Assembly (NCBI GenBank): GCA_002706085.1
Contig: PAJO01000054.1
Location: 1 to 64,000, forward strand
Direction: 5' to 3'
Length of the DNA: 64,000 bases
DNA from: Alcanivoracaceae bacterium
Lineage (GTDB): Bacteria; Pseudomonadota; Gammaproteobacteria; Pseudomonadales; Alcanivoracaceae
Shown here: positions 20,049-28,462 of the stretch, piece by piece
How the letters are laid out: every line of letters begins with the position of its first letter
Numbering within the stretch: position 1 is the first letter of the stretch
The notes under the pieces: generated by a model
Databases searched by the model: none
Seen by the model: the letters and a program-made list of their open reading frames with translations, nothing else
Told to the model about the DNA's origin: nothing
Position numbers and translations under genes: made by a program

Positions 20049-20933
20049 ATGCGCTACACCCTCAGGCAGCTGGAAGTGTTTCTGGCCATTGCGCATTTAG
20101 AGAATGTGAGCCATGCGGCCAGCCATCTGAATATGTCCCAGTCTGCGGCGTCCGGTGCGCTCAAGGAGTTGGAAAGCCTCTACGAGGTGAAGTTTTTCGA
20201 GCGTGCCGGCAAGCGCCTCAAGCTCAATGAGCTGGGCCGCCAGTTCTGGCCACGGGCAGAGGCGCTACTGGCCCAGGCCCGGGAACTGGAGTCGGACTTG
20301 CAGTCTCACCGGGATTTGGGGCGCTTGAATGTGGGGGCGACCCTGACGATCGGTAACTATCTGGCGGTGGCCATCATGGCCGAATACATGGCAGAGCAAC
20401 CGGGCGCACGGGTACATCTGGAGGTGGCCAATACCCGCGCCATCGTCGACCGGGTGCTTACCTTCGAGCTGGATCTGGGCCTGATTGAGGGGGAGTTGAA
20501 TCACCCGGATCTGGAATTGCTGCCCTGGTGTGATGATGAGTTGGTGGTGTTTTGTAGCCCGGATCATGCGTTAGCGGGTAAGGGAGCGCTTACAGACGAC
20601 GACCTCAGAGCGGCCCACTGGATTGTGCGCGAATCCGGCTCTGGCACCCGGCAGACCTTCGAGCGGGCGCTGCACGGGCTGGTGCCAGAGCTGGATCTGG
20701 CCCTGGAGCTGGAGCATACCGAGGCCATCAAACGGGCGGTGGAGGCCGGGCTGGGGGTCAGCTGCCTGTCGCGGGTTTGCCTCAAGGAAGCGTTTAAACG
20801 GGGCTCGCTGGTGGAGTTGCCGGTGCCGCACCGGGACTTCAGCCGGGAGTTCTACTTTGTCCTGCACCGGCAGAAATACCGTAGCCCGGGCATTGAACGG
20901 TGGTTGGAACTGTGTCGCGATTCCGTACGGTAA
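20049..20933 (+). CDS. finR: LysR-family regulator, FinR-like (activator of fpr)
   Basis: 294 aa with an N-terminal winged helix-turn-helix (LRQLEVFLAIAHLENVSHAA ... SQSAASGALKELE) and a periplasmic-binding-protein-like effector domain from about residue 90. The symbol rests on its divergent position with fpr, the known Pseudomonas arrangement, and general resemblance; other LysR regulators of the CysB/Cbl type would look similar. Its 3' end overlaps the possible start of the peptidase gene downstream. Confidence 0.85.
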   Translation: MRYTLRQLEVFLAIAHLENVSHAASHLNMSQSAASGALKELESLYEVKFFERAGKRLKLNELGRQFWPRAEALLAQARELESDLQSHRDLGRLNVGATLTIGNYLAVAIMAEYMAEQPGARVHLEVANTRAIVDRVLTFELDLGLIEGELNHPDLELLPWCDDELVVFCSPDHALAGKGALTDDDLRAAHWIVRESGSGTRQTFERALHGLVPELDLALELEHTEAIKRAVEAGLGVSCLSRVCLKEAFKRGSLVELPVPHRDFSREFYFVLHRQKYRSPGIERWLELCRDSVR

Positions 20934-21445
20934 GCCGGCGCGGCCTGTGGGGGCTGCTGGCCTTGCTGATCATCGGGCTGTTGCTGCCAGAGGGGCGGCA
21001 TATTCCCGTGCAGGGGGCGGGCCGTCACGATTGGCATCCGCAAACCTTCTGGTACCACCCCTGGGGGAAATCCGGGGTCCACAAGGGCGTGGATATCTTT
21101 GCCCCGGCGGGTACCCCGGTGGTCGCCAGCAGTGGCGGTCTGGTGCTGTATCGCGGTGACTTGTCCCGCGGTGGCAAGGTGGTGCTGATACTGGGGCCGA
21201 AATGGCGCCTGCATTACTACGCCCACTTGCAGAGCATTGCTGACAGTGGGGTGTGGTTGGCAGCGGGTGAGCCGGTGGGTTCGGTGGGGGACAGTGGCAA
21301 TGCGGCGGGTAAGCCGCCGCACCTCCACTATTCCCTGCTCAGCCTGTTGCCGATGCCGTGGCGGCTGGATGCTGAGGCTCCGCAGGGTTGGAAGAAGATG
21401 TTCTTCCTGGACCCAACGCGCTACTTTCGGCGCAGCGATGACTAA
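20900..21445 (+). CDS. M23-family (LytM/lysostaphin-type) metallopeptidase
   Basis: About 181 aa with an N-terminal membrane anchor or signal (GLWGLLALLIIGLLLPEG). The zinc site is complete: VHKGVDIFAP (His and Asp), HYYAHL and HLHYS. Such enzymes cut peptidoglycan cross-bridges in the periplasm. The start is uncertain: GTG at 20900 or 20912, both inside the end of the LysR gene. cobS begins 15 bp downstream of the stop. No EnvC/NlpD coiled coil or LysM domain is attached. Confidence 0.85.
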   Translation: MVGTVSRFRTVSRRGLWGLLALLIIGLLLPEGRHIPVQGAGRHDWHPQTFWYHPWGKSGVHKGVDIFAPAGTPVVASSGGLVLYRGDLSRGGKVVLILGPKWRLHYYAHLQSIADSGVWLAAGEPVGSVGDSGNAAGKPPHLHYSLLSLLPMPWRLDAEAPQGWKKMFFLDPTRYFRRSDD

Positions 21446-21460
21446 ACGACAGGAAAGACG

Positions 21461-22234
21461 GTGACGCATTCTTCTTTTTCCCTGCGCCGGGAATGGCAGG
21501 CGTTCTGGTTGGCGATGGGCTTTCTTACCCGGATCCCGGTGCCGGTGACAGTGGATTACAGTCAGCGGTTGATGAACCAGTGCAGTGTCTATTTTCCGCT
21601 GGTAGGGCTGTTGTTGGGTGGGCTGTATGCGGCGCTCTATACGCTGCTGGCCGGGTTCTGGTCGCCGCTGGTGTGTGTGCTGCTAGTGTTGGGCTTTCAC
21701 CTGTGGATTACCGGCGCCTTCCATGAAGATGGCATGGCTGATTGTGCTGATGGGCTGGGCGGTGCCTATACCGTGGCGCGGCGGCTGGAGATCATGAAGG
21801 ATAGCCGGATCGGCACCTACGGGGCGGCTGCGCTGGGGCTGACACTGGCATTAAAGGTCGCCTTGCTGACCGACACGCAGCCGGTGTGGCTTGCCCTGCT
21901 GCTGACCCCGGCTATCAGTCGCCTGACGCCGTTGTGCCTGATGCGAGCACTGGTCTATGTCAGTGACCCGGACACCAGCAAGAGCAAGCCTGTGGCAGAA
22001 GGCTTCAGTGGCCAGCGGCTGGGGGTGGCGGTGGCCGGTGTGGCGGCGCTGGCACTGGTGGCCGGCGTGGCGTTGGAAGCACTGGTGGCGGTGGTATCCG
22101 TTGTGCTGGTGTGGGGCGTCATGTTGCGTCGCAGCCTGGGCGGTTACACCGGCGATGCGCTCGGCGCCAGTGTGATTCTGTCAGAGCTGGTTTTCCTGCT
22201 GATGCTGGCGCAGGGCCAGGAAGGACGGTTCTAG
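21461..22234 (+). CDS. cobS: Adenosylcobinamide-GDP ribazoletransferase (cobalamin synthase)
   Basis: Integral membrane enzyme for the last assembly step of coenzyme B12. 257 aa with several transmembrane helices; signatures are FLTRIPVP near the N-terminus, FHEDGMADCADGLGG and IMKDSRIGTYGAAAL. It starts with a GTG at 21461 after AGGAAAG. No cobU, cobT or cobC is nearby in the window, so this is an orphan copy here, perhaps serving cobinamide salvage. I saw no cobalamin riboswitch upstream, where the DNA is coding. Confidence 0.95.
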   Translation: MTHSSFSLRREWQAFWLAMGFLTRIPVPVTVDYSQRLMNQCSVYFPLVGLLLGGLYAALYTLLAGFWSPLVCVLLVLGFHLWITGAFHEDGMADCADGLGGAYTVARRLEIMKDSRIGTYGAAALGLTLALKVALLTDTQPVWLALLLTPAISRLTPLCLMRALVYVSDPDTSKSKPVAEGFSGQRLGVAVAGVAALALVAGVALEALVAVVSVVLVWGVMLRRSLGGYTGDALGASVILSELVFLLMLAQGQEGRF

Positions 22235-22278
22235 GGCGCCTTGCAGGTGATTCTACGCCCACAAGCGGGGCAATGAGA

Positions 22279-22442
22279 GTGGGAGCGGCCGTCTGACCGC
22301 GATGGCCTTGCCCGGTTTTTTATTCCCGGTGGAACCACCGCTCCCACAGTGTGTGGCGGCCTGCAGTGGGAGCTTGCTTGCAAGCGAATCGAGCGCCAGC
22401 GAGTTCTGTCTTGAAACCTTTCGCGTGCAAGCACGCTCCCAC
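22279..22442. repeat. REP cluster (BIME) downstream of cobS: four palindromes of two classes
   Basis: Copies: 22279-22303 forward (GTGGGAGCGG...CCGCGAT class), 22322-22347 inverted (same class), 22366-22389 forward (GTGGGAGCTTGC...GCAAGCGA class), 22421-22442 inverted. Each is a short hairpin, and forward and inverted copies are paired. The same two-class arrangement recurs at 29274-29429. This gap between cobS and a convergent lipoprotein gene holds no gene. Confidence 0.85.
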
Positions 22443-22472
22443 CGGCTGGTTCTTGTCCTGAACCCGGCAAGG

Positions 22473-23264
22473 TCAAGGCAGATATGTGTCTCGGATCACG
22501 CCTTCCAGTGCGTCGTAGCGCAGCGTCAGCTCCGGTTGCCCCATGGCGTAGGGCGCGATGTGGTAGACGTTATAGAGCAGCACCAGTCCCTGTTCGCTGA
22601 AGTACGCTTGGTCGGTCTGGTCAAACGGCCAGCTGTCGCGGAAGTTCTGGTCCAGTTTCTGTTGGTCCAGCCATTGAGTGTGGGCGTCACGGGCCAGTGC
22701 CCAGAAGGTGTCCTGCTGACCGGGGACGATCAGATCGTCGAGGGCGAGCCGTTGCTGGCGGGCCAGATCCCAGTGGAAAAAAGTGACGGCCGGGTTGCCG
22801 TGGGCGCCGCCGGTGTATTCATGGCTTTCGATGCGCAGGGTGAGCAGGTCGCCACGTCGGGATTCCTTGCTTAGCCTGGCGGACAGGCTCCAGCCCTGGG
22901 AGCCCATGGCCATGTCGGCGGCATCGGCCAGGAAGGCCTCGGCCAGTCCTTCAATGGTCCCGTCATGGGTGGCGTTGCCTTCCTGTTGCACCAGCACGGC
23001 GACTAGACGGTTTTCGATCGCCTGGTTCAGCTCGGGCTGGTCTTCGAAGGTGATCCATTCGATGCTGACGCGAGCGCAATGCTCACCATCGCACTGAGGG
23101 TCGGTACGGTCCAGGTTGTGCAGTACCCGCACCAGCTTGTCCGGGGCTTTTGCCGCAGCAGAGGGGCTGGCCGTGTCGCCAGTGGTCGTCGGTGATGGAT
23201 CATTATTGCTGTCGCACCCCGCCAGCAGTATTACGCTTAGCAGGAGCACAATTGTCATACGCAT
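22473..23264 (-). CDS. Lipoprotein with RsiV/PdaC-like domains (DUF4163/DUF3298 type)
   Basis: 263 aa. Lipobox LLSVILLAGC at the N-terminus indicates lipidation at C17, followed by a low-complexity Ser/Thr/Ala linker. The mature part resembles RsiV-type proteins: VSIEWITFED, then SHEYTGGAHGNPAV, a hallmark loop of DUF3298. The family includes periplasmic domains that bind lysozyme or process peptidoglycan; no anti-sigma region is present here. Anchored probably in the outer membrane; function unproven. Confidence 0.75.
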   Translation of the reverse strand: MRMTIVLLLSVILLAGCDSNNDPSPTTTGDTASPSAAAKAPDKLVRVLHNLDRTDPQCDGEHCARVSIEWITFEDQPELNQAIENRLVAVLVQQEGNATHDGTIEGLAEAFLADAADMAMGSQGWSLSARLSKESRRGDLLTLRIESHEYTGGAHGNPAVTFFHWDLARQQRLALDDLIVPGQQDTFWALARDAHTQWLDQQKLDQNFRDSWPFDQTDQAYFSEQGLVLLYNVYHIAPYAMGQPELTLRYDALEGVIRDTYLP

Positions 23265-23398
23265 GGGGCACCCTTCTTCCTACCCGATAAACCTGCTGGC
23301 ATTTAACGGCAGCCACCGGGCGGGTTCAAGGGGCGTTTTGCAACCCCGGGCGGCTGTCACTATGCTGCCTCGCACTGAAACCCATGGGAGAAACCGCG

Positions 23399-23845
23399 AT
23401 GAGCTTCTGGACTGTTTATCTTTCCGGCGAAATTCATACCGACTGGCGTGAGCGTATCATTCAGGGCTGTGCTGACAAGGAGCTGGATATTGAGTTCAGC
23501 AGTCCGGTGACGGATCACGAAGCCAGTGACAAGGTAGGCGTGAATATCCTGGGCGCCGAAGAGAAGCGCTTCTGGGAAGACCGGTTGGGCGCAGGTATCA
23601 ACGGTATCCGCACCCGCAAACTGATTGATGAAGCGGACCTGGTGGTAGTGCGCTTTGGGCCCAAGTACAAGCAGTGGAATGCGGCGTTTGACGCAGGCTA
23701 CACCGCAGCGCTGGGCACCCCGATGATTATCCTGCATGACGAAGAGCACGATCACCCTCTCAAGGAGGTAGACGCCGCGGCGGATGCAGTGGCTCGCACA
23801 CCGGAACAGGTCGTGGAGATGCTTGCCTACATCCTTAACGCCTGA
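23399..23845 (+). CDS. ytoQ: YtoQ-family protein
   Basis: 148 aa soluble protein starting MSFWTVYLSGEIHTDW at ATG 23399 after GGGAG. The family resembles nucleoside 2-deoxyribosyltransferase folds: YLSGEIH at the N-terminus, later LIDEADLVVVRFG and FDAGYTAALGTPMIIL. No biochemical function is known to me. It is a single gene with its own upstream gap. Confidence 0.8.
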   Translation: MSFWTVYLSGEIHTDWRERIIQGCADKELDIEFSSPVTDHEASDKVGVNILGAEEKRFWEDRLGAGINGIRTRKLIDEADLVVVRFGPKYKQWNAAFDAGYTAALGTPMIILHDEEHDHPLKEVDAAADAVARTPEQVVEMLAYILNA

Positions 23846-23999
23846 TTGTTTGCCTTTCTGTCGCCCCGCAGGCCAGTGTCTGCGGGGTGTTGCACGGGCA
23901 CGGACCGGTTCCTTTAACCTGGTTTTGCAACTTCCCGGGAGTCATCTTCGCCTTTTGTCTGTCACAGTGAAGACAAGCGAAGAATCAAGGAGAGCTCCC

Positions 24000-24461
24000 A
24001 TGACCCACAAGATTCTGGCCGCCGCCACCCTGATGCTAGTGACTACGGCCGCTGCCTGGGCGGACAGCACCGAAGGTGTGCCCAATATCAAGACGCCGGA
24101 ACCGGAGAAAGTGGAAGTCCAGATGGAAGAGTCCATGGAGGACATCCGCGAGTATTCTGTTGAGCAGAAAAATGAGGCCATGCAGGTGGCCCGCCATGCG
24201 CTGGATGACCTTCACCAGCAGATGACCCTGCTGCAGGCTGATATCGACAGCCAGTGGCAGGAACTCTCCCAGGATGCCAGACTGCAAAAGCAGGAAGCTC
24301 TGTCGGCATTGAAGCAGGAGCAGAAGGAACTGGAAGCGAGCTATCAGTCCATGCAGGAAGCCGGCAAGGAAAACTGGGATGCGGCCAAGCAGCAATTTCA
24401 GGAAAGCTGGGCGGCGGCCAAACAAAACTGGCGAGCCCTGACGGCAGACAACGAATCCTGA
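24000..24461 (+). CDS. Periplasmic coiled-coil protein of unknown function
   Basis: 153 aa starting at ATG 24000 after AAGGAGAG. A signal peptide (to AWA, about residue 21) is followed by a highly charged Glu/Gln/Lys-rich helical region (about 40-145) that should form a long coiled coil, with repeated aromatic positions (NWDAAKQQF, SWAAAKQNW). It resembles small stress-type coiled-coil proteins. The next gene is a SpoIIAA-like protein 39 bp away on the same strand. Confidence 0.7.
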   Translation: MTHKILAAATLMLVTTAAAWADSTEGVPNIKTPEPEKVEVQMEESMEDIREYSVEQKNEAMQVARHALDDLHQQMTLLQADIDSQWQELSQDARLQKQEALSALKQEQKELEASYQSMQEAGKENWDAAKQQFQESWAAAKQNWRALTADNES

Positions 24462-24500
24462 TGGGGTGATCGCCACGACAGTTACGCCAGGGAGGCATGC

Positions 24501-24863
24501 ATGCTGACGCTGATTCCCTTCGACGATAGCCGGGTGGTAGGTGCGCGGATTTCCGGAAAAATTACCCGCCCGGAATTCGAAACGGTGGCTGCCGCACTGG
24601 AGGCGGCGCTGGAAAAGCACGACAAGGTGCGGTTTTACGCAGAAATGGAAACCTTCGGTGGTGTGGCCATGGACGCCCTCTTTGAAGACCTGAAGTTTGG
24701 TCTTCGCCACTGGAAGCAGTTTGAGCGTGAGGCCGTGGTCACCGAATCAGACTGGCTGCGTCGGCTGGGCGTGCTGGCCGACAAGCTGCTGCCGGGCATC
24801 GACGTTCAGGTGTTTCCCCGCGACCAGCAGGATGCCGCCAAGCACTGGATTTGCGAGGGCTGA
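24501..24863 (+). CDS. SpoIIAA-like (STAS/SEC14-related) protein
   Basis: 120 aa soluble protein with the PF11964-type pattern: MLTLIPFDDSRVVGARISGK, then KVRFYAEMETFGG and a C-terminal FPRDQQDAAKHWI. The fold is that of anti-sigma-factor antagonists, but the canonical phosphorylated Ser of SpoIIAA is not obvious. Role unknown; often next to small stress proteins. It may share a transcript with the coiled-coil gene. Confidence 0.75.
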   Translation: MLTLIPFDDSRVVGARISGKITRPEFETVAAALEAALEKHDKVRFYAEMETFGGVAMDALFEDLKFGLRHWKQFEREAVVTESDWLRRLGVLADKLLPGIDVQVFPRDQQDAAKHWICEG

Positions 24864-24882
24864 ATCAGGCCCTAATGAGGGA

Positions 24883-25320
24883 TTATTCCCCGTCCAGCAA
24901 GCCCGCCAGGTGTGACAGGCAAAAACGGTACATTTGCTCGGCGCCCTGGCGGGCTTTTTCTACCTTGTCTGCCGGGGCGTTGCCGGCCCGGAAATCGGCC
25001 TGCCAGGTGACCTTGCAGCCACCGTCGGTGGCACCCAATACGGTGACCGTGGCGACAAAATCGGCACTGGCGCTGACCCCCGGGGCCCTGAGGATACGGT
25101 AGGAAAACTGCCGTGCATCGTCGTCATACCCCACCAGTTCCTCCACCACCTCATCCCCGGTGGCCGTGGCCACTGTGCGGATCGCGCCGACACCTTCCCC
25201 TTCTACAGTGCAGCCGGTAACGCCGGGCAACCAGCTCTGCAGATCGGCAAAATCGTGGATGCGCTGCCACACGGTGTTGGCGCTCTGCGGGTAGCGGTGT
25301 TCAGCATGAATGGCAGGCAT
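24883..25320 (-). CDS. SRPBCC-family (START/polyketide-cyclase-like) protein
   Basis: 145 aa from ATG 25320. Pattern: HRYPQSANTVWQRIHDFADL, then WLPGVTGCTVEGEG and a C-terminal helix (VEKARQGAEQMYRFCL), as in polyketide cyclase/dehydrase family proteins that bind hydrophobic ligands. It lies 19 bp downstream of the truncated NmrA-like gene on the same strand and probably shared its transcript. Ligand unknown. Confidence 0.8.
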   Translation of the reverse strand: MPAIHAEHRYPQSANTVWQRIHDFADLQSWLPGVTGCTVEGEGVGAIRTVATATGDEVVEELVGYDDDARQFSYRILRAPGVSASADFVATVTVLGATDGGCKVTWQADFRAGNAPADKVEKARQGAEQMYRFCLSHLAGLLDGE

Positions 25321-25339
25321 GGCGGTCTCCGTTATGTGA

Positions 25340-25902
25340 TCAGGCCGGCGTGTCAAGGCGCTGGCGCAGGAAAGATTCGAACGAGGTCAGGAACGGGAAT
25401 TGCTGTTGCAGTGGCGCCAGCGGGAAGCGCCAGCGTACCTCGTTATTCCAGACATATTGCCGTGCGGCTTCTGCGTTGTTCAGGCGCAGGGCCCACAACG
25501 GAACCTTGATCGGCAGCGGTCGCTTGCCGGTAACATTGCGGTAGATGGCTTTCATGTCCGCCACGGTCAGCACATCGCTGGCCAGGTCCAGTTTCTGGCC
25601 AAGCCAGGTCTCTGGCGCGGCGAAAATCGCGGCGCTGACGCGGGCAATGTCTTCCACGGTCACCATGTGGAATGGCACATCCTTGTTCAGGCAGCCGTCC
25701 AGAGTGGCCAGCACCAGGGCCGGGTTTATGGCTTTTTTGCCCTTGTTGCCCATCACCGGTTCGAAAAAGTTTTCCATGAAGAACACTTCGCGGAGCATGG
25801 TGAAGGGGAGTGACAGGGATTCGATGTGCTGCTCGATTTCCCACTTGCTGGCGAAGTGCAGCACGTTGCCGGCTTCTTCGCAGCCGGCTGCCCATAACGC
25901 AC
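25340..25902 (-). pseudogene. NmrA-family NAD(P)-binding protein, 5'-truncated
   Basis: The frame encodes only the C-terminal part of an NmrA-type atypical SDR: HFASKWEIEQHIESL, LPFTMLREVFFMENF and MVTVEDIARVSAAIF are recognisable, followed by a normal C-terminus. The N-terminal Rossmann strand with GxxGxxG, always present in the family, is missing. Upstream the frame runs into unrelated sequence at about 25900, where a hairpin and another reading frame take over. The open frame extends to 26026, but that part is not NmrA-like. I read it as a gene remnant after a deletion, not a functional enzyme. Confidence 0.65.
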
Positions 25903-26090
25903 GAAGGGCCTTTCGGCCCTTCGATATCGTCGCTGTGCAGGGGAGCCTGCCAGTCATCGAATTCGTCCAGAGCCTGACGCCAGTCCAGTCGCGGGCGCAG
26001 TTGTTCGCGGGGTGCCTGATGGGCACCCCCCTTGCGCATCAATGGGTCCATTGCCGCCCAGTTGCGCAGGGGTTTCGGGCCTTTGGCCAT
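25443..26090 (-). CDS. Small ORF of unknown function reading without a stop into the NmrA remnant
   Basis: ATG 26090 is preceded by a perfect AGGAGGT. The first about 56 residues (MAKGPKPLRNWAAMDPLMRK ...) look like a genuine small basic-to-acidic protein. A hairpin at 25903-25922 follows, and the frame then continues through the NmrA remnant in the wrong frame to 25443. The natural stop seems to have been lost with the deletion. I do not recognise the family. Coordinates give the full open frame; the meaningful part is probably 25900-26090. Confidence 0.4.
   Translation of the reverse strand: MAKGPKPLRNWAAMDPLMRKGGAHQAPREQLRPRLDWRQALDEFDDWQAPLHSDDIEGPKGPSCVMGSRLRRSRQRAALRQQVGNRAAHRIPVTPLHHAPRSVLHGKLFRTGDGQQGQKSHKPGPGAGHSGRLPEQGCAIPHGDRGRHCPRQRRDFRRARDLAWPETGPGQRCADRGGHESHLPQCYRQATAADQGSVVGPAPEQRRSRTAICLE
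25903..25922 (-). terminator. Hairpin at the small-ORF/NmrA junction
   Basis: GAAGGGCC-TTTC-GGCCCTTC gives a perfect 8 bp stem. It may be the original terminator of the small upstream gene, now lacking a T-run, or an in-frame hairpin. It sits exactly where recognisable NmrA homology begins, so it marks the likely deletion point. Confidence 0.4.
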
Positions 26091-26182
26091 GGGGAGTACC
26101 TCCTGAAGATGAATGAAACCCGCCAGCCAGTCTGGCGAGGGCGCGCGATCATACGCTTGCCCCGCACCCCGTGCCAGTGAAA

Positions 26183-27028
26183 TCAGTGTGTCCAGGACAA
26201 GTAAAAGTGTGCCCCGCTTAAACGGTTGTCGTAGCGGAATTTGTAGTCATTTGTGGTTTCGGTAACGATCAGGCTATCGGTGGCCAGTCCGATCCCCGCG
26301 CCGAGGCCTTGCCATACCCTGTATTCCATGCCGACCTCAAGATCGGTAAACATTCCACGCCAATCGTCGTACTCCAGATAGAACCCTTCCCCGCGCAGGT
26401 ACCAGTGTAGTTTGGGACTGACCTGGTAGTTTAGACCAAAGCCCAGAGTGGGTAGCGGGAGGGTTGTTGCAGCATTCTCAGTGCGCTGGGTCGCAGGACT
26501 GCCTGCGGGGGTGTTCAGTACATCCAGGTCAATAGCAAACCGGGATACATGCAGCCCGGCCCCCGCCATAAGTTCCACTTTCTCATTATGGTAAAAAGAC
26601 CAGTAGTAACTGGCTTTGGAAATTTCATACTGAAGTGAACTGCTTACCCGGCTTCCTGCGGAAATGGTGATATCGTTTCCGTCCGGGTCGACCCATTCCA
26701 CATCGGATTCAAGATGGCGGTTCGCGCTGGAGTCCACCTTGAACCAGGATAGAACCACCTGGGATTTGGGGTTGAATCGATAACGACCATTCACTTTGAG
26801 AACGGTGTTTTCCAGATCCAGTCCGAGGGTGTCCGCCGGTCGTATTGCCGCCCCTGCGCCAGCATTTCGGCTGACCAGCGAGAGGGTGGTGTCAGCGCGA
26901 AACACGTGATATCCCCCGGCGGTGATAGAGAAAGTTTCGTCATTGGGCAGGCTGTCGGCCAGGGTGTTGGCGGAAAGCAGCAGAGGCGGAAGTGACAGAA
27001 TGAGCTTTGGGTTGAGCGTCGCGCGCAT
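26183..27028 (-). CDS. Outer membrane beta-barrel protein of unknown function
   Basis: 281 aa from ATG 27028 (AAGGA upstream). A signal peptide ends near NTLA/DS. The mature part has alternating polar/hydrophobic strands with aromatic girdle residues (YRFNPKSQVVLSWF, ASYYWSFYHNEKVELMAG, LHWYLRGEGFYLEY) and ends HFYLSW-T-H, like an OmpA/OmpW-sized porin barrel. No specific family is recognised. The 285 bp upstream to the next divergent start shows no other gene. Confidence 0.7.
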   Translation of the reverse strand: MRATLNPKLILSLPPLLLSANTLADSLPNDETFSITAGGYHVFRADTTLSLVSRNAGAGAAIRPADTLGLDLENTVLKVNGRYRFNPKSQVVLSWFKVDSSANRHLESDVEWVDPDGNDITISAGSRVSSSLQYEISKASYYWSFYHNEKVELMAGAGLHVSRFAIDLDVLNTPAGSPATQRTENAATTLPLPTLGFGLNYQVSPKLHWYLRGEGFYLEYDDWRGMFTDLEVGMEYRVWQGLGAGIGLATDSLIVTETTNDYKFRYDNRLSGAHFYLSWTH

Positions 27029-27313
27029 GAACAAATCCTTTTTTTGCGTACTCCAATCCCGACATCCTGAACGAGAAGAATAAAAATGGGCAGAAAAAAT
27101 TCAAATAATTGCATTGTTTGCCCCTCTCGGAGGGTGCGACTATCACGGGAAACAAGCACCAGCCTTGGGGTGCATACCGTGACGCGACATGGACAGTATC
27201 TCTGCGGGATTTTCTCGATGCCACAGACCGTCACAGGTACGCTGCCAAGCAACTGGGCAGAAACCGGGTGGCCAACACGCCACTGACAGGCTAAAAACTT
27301 TCGGGGGAATGTT

Positions 27314-28453
27314 TTGAATCTGACAGCGACAAGAGTGCCGTTGATACAGCGATGGCGGATTGGTCTTGGGGCGATTGCAGGGTTCGTTTTGCTGGCAAGT
27401 TTTCTGATCAGCATGCCGGTGCTGGTGGTGTGGTCCGCCTGGGTAGGGGTGGCGGTGTTTGTGCTCGCCTTATTACTGGCGCTGGTTTGGGGCGCATTGA
27501 TGGCGATGTTGCGCGGTCGCAGGCTGTGGCGGCATGGCTTGCGCAACACCGTCATCGCATTCGCCCTGTTGACGGTGTTACTGGCGCTGCCAGTGTATTT
27601 TCTGGTGTACAAGGTGCAGGCCGACCCGCCGTTGTTACCCACCGTTGTGCTGGCCAATGGTGAGCGCACCGTGGTGTATCAGGGGATGGTGCATGTGGGG
27701 ATGGAAAGCTTCTACAAGTCGGTGGTATACGACCTGGAAGCGGCGCTGGCAGAGGGTTATACCTTGTATTATGAAGGGGTGCAGCCGTCTCCTGGCGAGG
27801 GGGATGAATGGTTTTCCGAACACCTGGCTGGCGGTGGGGATCTGGCCGAGAATTACCATATGCTGGCTGAGGCCTGCGGGGTCAAATTCCAGAACGATTA
27901 TTTTGAATTGCTGGCGGCGGATGCCGGCGTGCATCCGGATCAACATGTGGCCGCGGATGTCACCAGTCTGGAAATGAAGCAGGAATACGATCGCTTGATG
28001 GCCTCGGATGCGGAATTTGCCCGGGCGGTACAGGCGCAGGAAGAACAGGATTTTGCGGACAGTGCAGAGGGTGGCGAGGACGGCATCGACTTGCTGCTGG
28101 CGCACTATCAGGACGCCACGGATTCCCAGAAGACAATGTTGGGGGTGTTGTGTCGTGGGGTGTTTGCGCTGGCTCTGGGTGACGGAGCGGAAAAATCGTC
28201 GCGGCCACTGGATCGTGTGGTGCTGGATTTCCGCAACCGCAAACTGGTGGAGCGGATTCTGGCCGACAGCAGCGATCGTATTTATATCACCTATGGGGCC
28301 GCCCACTTGCCGGGCGTGGTGGCCCTGCTGCAGGAAGCCGATGCCGGCTGGCATGTAAAAAGCATCAAGTGGATGCGTGGCCTGGCAGCACCAGAGAAGC
28401 TGGAAGGCAGCATGGTGTTGCCGGGTATGGATTTTGTCGAGAGCAATCACTAA
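27314..28453 (+). CDS. Membrane-anchored TraB/TIKI (GumN-like) family protein
   Basis: 379 aa with a TTG start at 27314 after GGGGGA. Three hydrophobic segments lie in the first 100 residues. The soluble domain has VVYQGMVHVGMESFYKSV, LYYEGV, and near the C-terminus RIYITYGAAHLPGVVALLQ; the H-G/GAAHLPG pattern is the metal-dependent protease-like TIKI/TraB/GumN signature. Catalysis is not shown. A solute-binding lipoprotein starts 9 bp downstream of its stop, so they form an operon. Confidence 0.65.
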   Translation: MNLTATRVPLIQRWRIGLGAIAGFVLLASFLISMPVLVVWSAWVGVAVFVLALLLALVWGALMAMLRGRRLWRHGLRNTVIAFALLTVLLALPVYFLVYKVQADPPLLPTVVLANGERTVVYQGMVHVGMESFYKSVVYDLEAALAEGYTLYYEGVQPSPGEGDEWFSEHLAGGGDLAENYHMLAEACGVKFQNDYFELLAADAGVHPDQHVAADVTSLEMKQEYDRLMASDAEFARAVQAQEEQDFADSAEGGEDGIDLLLAHYQDATDSQKTMLGVLCRGVFALALGDGAEKSSRPLDRVVLDFRNRKLVERILADSSDRIYITYGAAHLPGVVALLQEADAGWHVKSIKWMRGLAAPEKLEGSMVLPGMDFVESNH

Positions 28454-28462
28454 GGAGCAGTA

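Noticed and set aside
20934-21460. Cobalamin riboswitch upstream of cobS
   Set aside because: The region is coding for the M23 peptidase and I found no B12-box-like segment.
25900-26090. ArfA (ribosome rescue) identity for the small ORF with a hairpin and no stop
   Set aside because: The in-frame hairpin and missing stop recall arfA, but the KGKGSYxRKGKH-type basic tail of ArfA is absent.
26791-27669. Minus-strand open frame overlapping the barrel gene and the TraB/TIKI gene
   Set aside because: Overlaps two better supported genes on different strands and shows no domain.
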